This document shows positions 61,617 to 64,000 of a DNA stretch of 64,000 bases, in pieces. How positions within the stretch are numbered: position 1 is the first letter of the stretch; each line of letters starts with the position of its first letter. The notes below the pieces were generated by a model. It did not search any database. It was given only the letters and a program-made list of their open reading frames with translations, and was not told the DNA's origin. A program made the position numbers and the translations under genes. This stretch comes from Paraburkholderia sacchari (GTDB lineage Bacteria; Pseudomonadota; Gammaproteobacteria; Burkholderiales; Burkholderiaceae): assembly GCF_000785435.2 (NCBI RefSeq), contig NZ_JTDB02000008.1, forward strand, positions 312,211 to 376,210, written 5' to 3'.

Positions 61617-62668
61617 ACCAGAATTTCGACAAGATCATTCAAGCTGAGAACGACGAGCGGCGCGATCTGTTTTTGACAGCGGCCGCTCGAATGGGGACGG
61701 CAGTCCAGAACGTCGAAAAGGATTTCTGGGTGTGCTGGACCCTGGACGTGCTGTTTAACGGCTTACCGAATGACGGCCCCCGCCTTCTGTTCAAGGGGGG
61801 CACGTCACTATCCAAAGCGTTCGGACTCATTTCGCGCTTCTCCGAGGACATTGATATCACGGTGTTCCGGGAAGACATTGGCGAGCCTGCGGAGGTGGAG
61901 GACCTGGATGCCCTGAGCGGCAAAAAACGCCGCGCCAGATTGGATCGCATTCGTGATGCCTGTCAGCACTACATAGCTGAAGAGATGGCTGTGCGTTTCC
62001 GAGAAATCGCTGAAACGATGATTCCCGCAAGTCAATTTCGCGTAGAGTTCGATGCCGATGACCAGGATCGGCAGACGCTGCTGTTCTGGTACCCCGTGGT
62101 GACTGCTGATCCAAAGGACTACATCCGTTCGGCCGTAAAGATCGAAGCAGGCGCCAAGTCGGCGTTGGATCCACACGAAGTAGCCACAGTCAAGCCTTAC
62201 ATCGCGGACGATCTGCCAGATTTGGACCTTGCCGTGCGGAATGTCACTACGGTCAAGCCTGAACGTACCTTCTGGGACAAAATCATCATCCTGCACGGCC
62301 TGCGACAATGGCACGACCGAAGGGGCGAGCTACGGCACGGCGGGCAGCGCGTTTCCCGGCACTACTACGATATCTTCCAGTTGCTAAAACACCCGGACGC
62401 GGCGGCGTGGCAGGCAAATCATCGTCTGGCGGAGGACTGCGCGAAGCACGCCAGACTTTTCTTTGGTAGCGCGGATCTCGGCCTTGACGCAGCCACTCAT
62501 GGCAATTTCACATTGGCGCGTTCGGATGGCATGCACGACGCGCTGGTCCGAGATTATGCCGCGATGGGCGGCATGATTTTCAAGGAGTTGCCTCCGATTG
62601 ATGATGTCCTGAAAGCAGTCGCGACATTGGAGGGGAACTTGAACACGCACGAGCCGGACTCTGCGTAA
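61613..62668 (+). CDS. abiEii: AbiEii family nucleotidyltransferase toxin (DUF1814)
   Basis: A 351-residue nucleotidyltransferase-like toxin with the four AbiEii motifs in order: GGTSLSK (62-68), SEDIDIT (77-83), KIE (176-178) and the TFWDK segment (219-223), followed by RHYYD (249-253). VEKDFWV (34-40) is a family start motif. Related MenT toxins block translation by adding nucleotides to tRNA 3' ends; the abi name reflects phage abortive infection. The translation start overlaps the antitoxin stop. All key residues look intact, so the pair is probably functional. Confidence 0.88.
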   Translation: MNQNFDKIIQAENDERRDLFLTAAARMGTAVQNVEKDFWVCWTLDVLFNGLPNDGPRLLFKGGTSLSKAFGLISRFSEDIDITVFREDIGEPAEVEDLDALSGKKRRARLDRIRDACQHYIAEEMAVRFREIAETMIPASQFRVEFDADDQDRQTLLFWYPVVTADPKDYIRSAVKIEAGAKSALDPHEVATVKPYIADDLPDLDLAVRNVTTVKPERTFWDKIIILHGLRQWHDRRGELRHGGQRVSRHYYDIFQLLKHPDAAAWQANHRLAEDCAKHARLFFGSADLGLDAATHGNFTLARSDGMHDALVRDYAAMGGMIFKELPPIDDVLKAVATLEGNLNTHEPDSA

Positions 62669-62935
62669 GTCGGATGCGAGGGGCAGCAGGTGGGTTTAAT
62701 TTTTTGTTACCCACCCCGAAGCTTCCAAGAGACGCCGCCGGTAGTCGATCTTTCCGTCGCATCGGCACTGATCGATGCATCACAGTCGGCCTCTCGGAGT
62801 TGAATTGCAGGCTGTGACAGCCGAACACGATTTCAACTTCGCCTGCTGAGTCGGTATTGGCTTCCTCGAATCTGAAAATGTGCCGCAGTGTGCCGGAATC
62901 GGTTGCGAGACGATGTAGTATCGGATGCGCGCACT

Positions 62936-63076
62936 ATGGCTGGTGACCAGTGGCAGAGGCTTGACCGCGAATACCTGTCGGCGGGTAAGAGGCGCGACGA
63001 CGCAGATAGGGCATACAAGGAGACACAGGAGCGGCTTGTTGCAACCGAGCGCGACGCGGAGACCCTCGTTCGCTAG
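62936..63076 (+). CDS. Hypothetical 46-residue charged small protein
   Basis: Starts MAGDQWQRLDREYLSAGKRRDDADRAY and ends at TAG 63076. It is strongly hydrophilic and helical-looking (Arg/Asp/Glu/Ala-rich), with no membrane segment or Cys. The best support is a strong terminator 16 bases past its stop with no other candidate gene to serve. No good ribosome-binding site is seen. The preceding gap 62669-62935 holds a 7-bp hairpin (GGTGGGT 62689-62695 with ACCCACC 62709-62715) and nothing else. Confidence 0.4.
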   Translation: MAGDQWQRLDREYLSAGKRRDDADRAYKETQERLVATERDAETLVR

Positions 63077-63092
63077 CTAGTAGTTGAAGCTG

Positions 63093-63136
63093 AAAACCCG
63101 CGCAAGGTTCTATGGACCGGCGCGGGTTTTGTTTTT
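63093..63136 (+). terminator. Terminator after the 46-residue gene
   Basis: AAAACCCGCGC (63093-63103) pairs with GCGCGGGTTTT (63120-63130) over 11 bp, with a smaller GGTTC/GGACC pairing inside. TTTTGTTTTT ends it. One of the strongest terminators in the window. Confidence 0.85.
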
Positions 63137-63250
63137 GCGACGTATTGGCGGCGTAACGCGAACTGTTTTGGACCCTCGAGCGAGCTGGCGGGCCGTCCGC
63201 AAGGTGACGATAAGGGAAGCCTCCTTCACCGGCGTACCCGCAACGCGGCT

Positions 63251-63682
63251 ATGACTCGACTTACGCTCCCCGGATTCGAGGCGCCCACGCTGGCCCCGAG
63301 GCATCGCTTGTTCTTTACCGCGATGCCGGATCCACCGACCGCGGCACATATGGCCAGAATGGCCGGACGACTGCGCTCCGAGATGCATATCGTGGCTCCG
63401 CTGCTGCGCACCGGGCACCTGCACATTACGCTGCAACATCTGGGCGATTTTGAACACGCGCCGGAGGTGATCGTTGCGCGTGCATGTGCCGCTGCGGCGA
63501 GCATTGACGTGCCTCCTTTCATCGTGACGTTTGATCGGATCTCGAGCTTCAGCGGTCAGGCCGGGCGTTGGCCGTTGGTGCTGACCGTATGCGAACTTAC
63601 CCTGATCCATAGCTGGCTCGGCAAGACGTGCTATGGCATAAATGGCCGCTGGCGATTGAGAGGCGGCGGCGTGTCGACCTGA
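63251..63682 (+). pseudogene. 2H phosphoesterase (RNA 2',3'-cyclic phosphodiesterase/ThpR-like) with internal deletion
   Basis: A 143-residue reading frame. Residues 1-110 look like a ThpR/LigT protein: FFTAMPDPPTAAHMARMAGRL, the first catalytic HxT (His58-Thr60 in HITLQHLGDF), and FDRISSFSGQAGRWPLVLT. It then jumps to LIHSWLGKTCYGINGRWRL, which resembles the family's normal C-terminal end. The roughly 50-60 residues that should lie between, including the second catalytic HxT, are missing while the frame is kept. A functional enzyme is therefore unlikely. No matching partner gene is adjacent, and its ribosome-binding site is poor. Confidence 0.65.
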
Positions 63683-63821
63683 GAGCCGATTCAGTACGCG
63701 CCCAGCCACCCCCACAAATGCAATCCCCGCTCATCTCGCGCAGGCAAATGATATAAAATTGCATTTCGCATTGGACTTATCCCCAGCGGACCGGCTTCAC
63801 GCTAGAGAGCGTCAAGCAGCG

Positions 63822-64000
63822 TGGCCGGTCAGCGACAACTATTTTGGCCGGTCAACGGGGTGGTTGTCGTTGGGTATCAGGTCATATTTGGCGTTCCTCC
63901 TTCGTAGTTGTCGTTGCGTGATGGCGTAGTTGACGCTCACCGCTACTGCGTAACGTTGCCGTCTTCCGGCAACTGGCTGCTAAACGGGTTGTCATCGTTT
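63822..64000. repeat. Repeat-rich right edge, possible IS terminus
   Basis: TGGCCGGTCA occurs at 63822-63831 and 63845-63854. GTTGTCGTTG occurs at 63863-63872 and 63907-63916. CGACAACT (63833-63840) faces its inverse AGTTGTCG (63906-63913), and further GTTGTC/GTTGAC variants follow. Clusters of such short direct and inverted repeats are typical of IS21-family element ends. No transposase is visible before the window ends, and 63683-63821 shows no gene. Confidence 0.4.

Noticed and set aside
1..64000. tRNA, rRNA or CRISPR arrays
   Set aside because: I looked for T-arm GGTTCGA-type signatures, rRNA-like stretches and regularly spaced repeats in the gaps and saw none; short RNAs could still be missed without a covariance search.

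Overview
The window is high-GC chromosomal DNA from a betaproteobacterium of the Burkholderiaceae, most likely Paraburkholderia, Caballeronia or Burkholderia. The evidence is the gene order smc-zipA-ligA, the block rpsB-tsf-pyrH-frr-uppS-cdsA-dxr-rseP-bamA-skp-lpxD-fabZ-lpxA-lpxB-rnhB, the divergent ppsR/ppsA pair, and a small protein resembling the Burkholderia-restricted DUF2866 family. The genus call is inference from content and order.

Layout. 1-12,850 is a mixed housekeeping stretch: a DUF1853 protein cut by the window edge, thiD, lplT, alr, radA, a DUF2866-like small gene, a family III CoA-transferase, an ABC-F ATPase, a glutathione peroxidase, a cardiolipin synthase and prmB. 12,876-16,620 is the succinylase-branch lysine/diaminopimelate cluster on the minus strand (dapC, dapD, an ArsC/Spx-like gene, dapE), running on into prmB. 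17,060-18,201 holds a DMT-family exporter preceded by a possible coupled leader peptide. 18,396-26,103 is smc-zipA-ligA-def (chromosome structure, division, DNA ligation, deformylation). 26,194-31,611 on the minus strand is map-glnD-rluF; the RluF-like enzyme carries an unusually long repetitive, charged N-terminal extension. 32,027-48,394 is the large translation / isoprenoid-phospholipid / outer-membrane / lipid A cluster. It links protein synthesis (rpsB, tsf, frr), UMP kinase, undecaprenyl-PP and CDP-DAG synthesis, the MEP pathway, RseP, the BAM complex, Skp, and the LpxD-FabZ-LpxA-LpxB steps. 48,491-52,108 is the PEP synthase regulator and enzyme, diverging from a region with paired dyad sites. 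52,265-56,220 holds nfeD-qmcA, smpB, ratA-rnfH and a second DMT exporter. 56,526-60,429 is guaB, a membrane protein, and guaA (GMP synthesis).

Accessory region. Sequence character changes just after the stop of guaA (60,429), a recurrent integration site for islands in bacteria. The following 3.5 kb is lower in GC and holds clustered GACGGTA repeats, strong hairpins, and a type IV toxin-antitoxin/abortive-infection pair (abiEi-abiEii) behind two near-identical palindromic operator-like elements. It also holds a 46-codon small gene with a strong terminator, a 2H-phosphoesterase (RNA ligase/ThpR-like) gene with an internal deletion, and at the right edge short repeats that look like the end of an insertion sequence. 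No integrase or transposase is visible, so this looks like the left edge or a remnant of a mobile region.

No rRNA, tRNA or CRISPR array was recognised. The most interesting signals are the paired AbiE operators, a stem-loop that would bury the ribosome-binding site of the DUF2866-like gene, the RluF repeat domain, the GACGGTA cluster beside guaA, and the internally deleted 2H protein.
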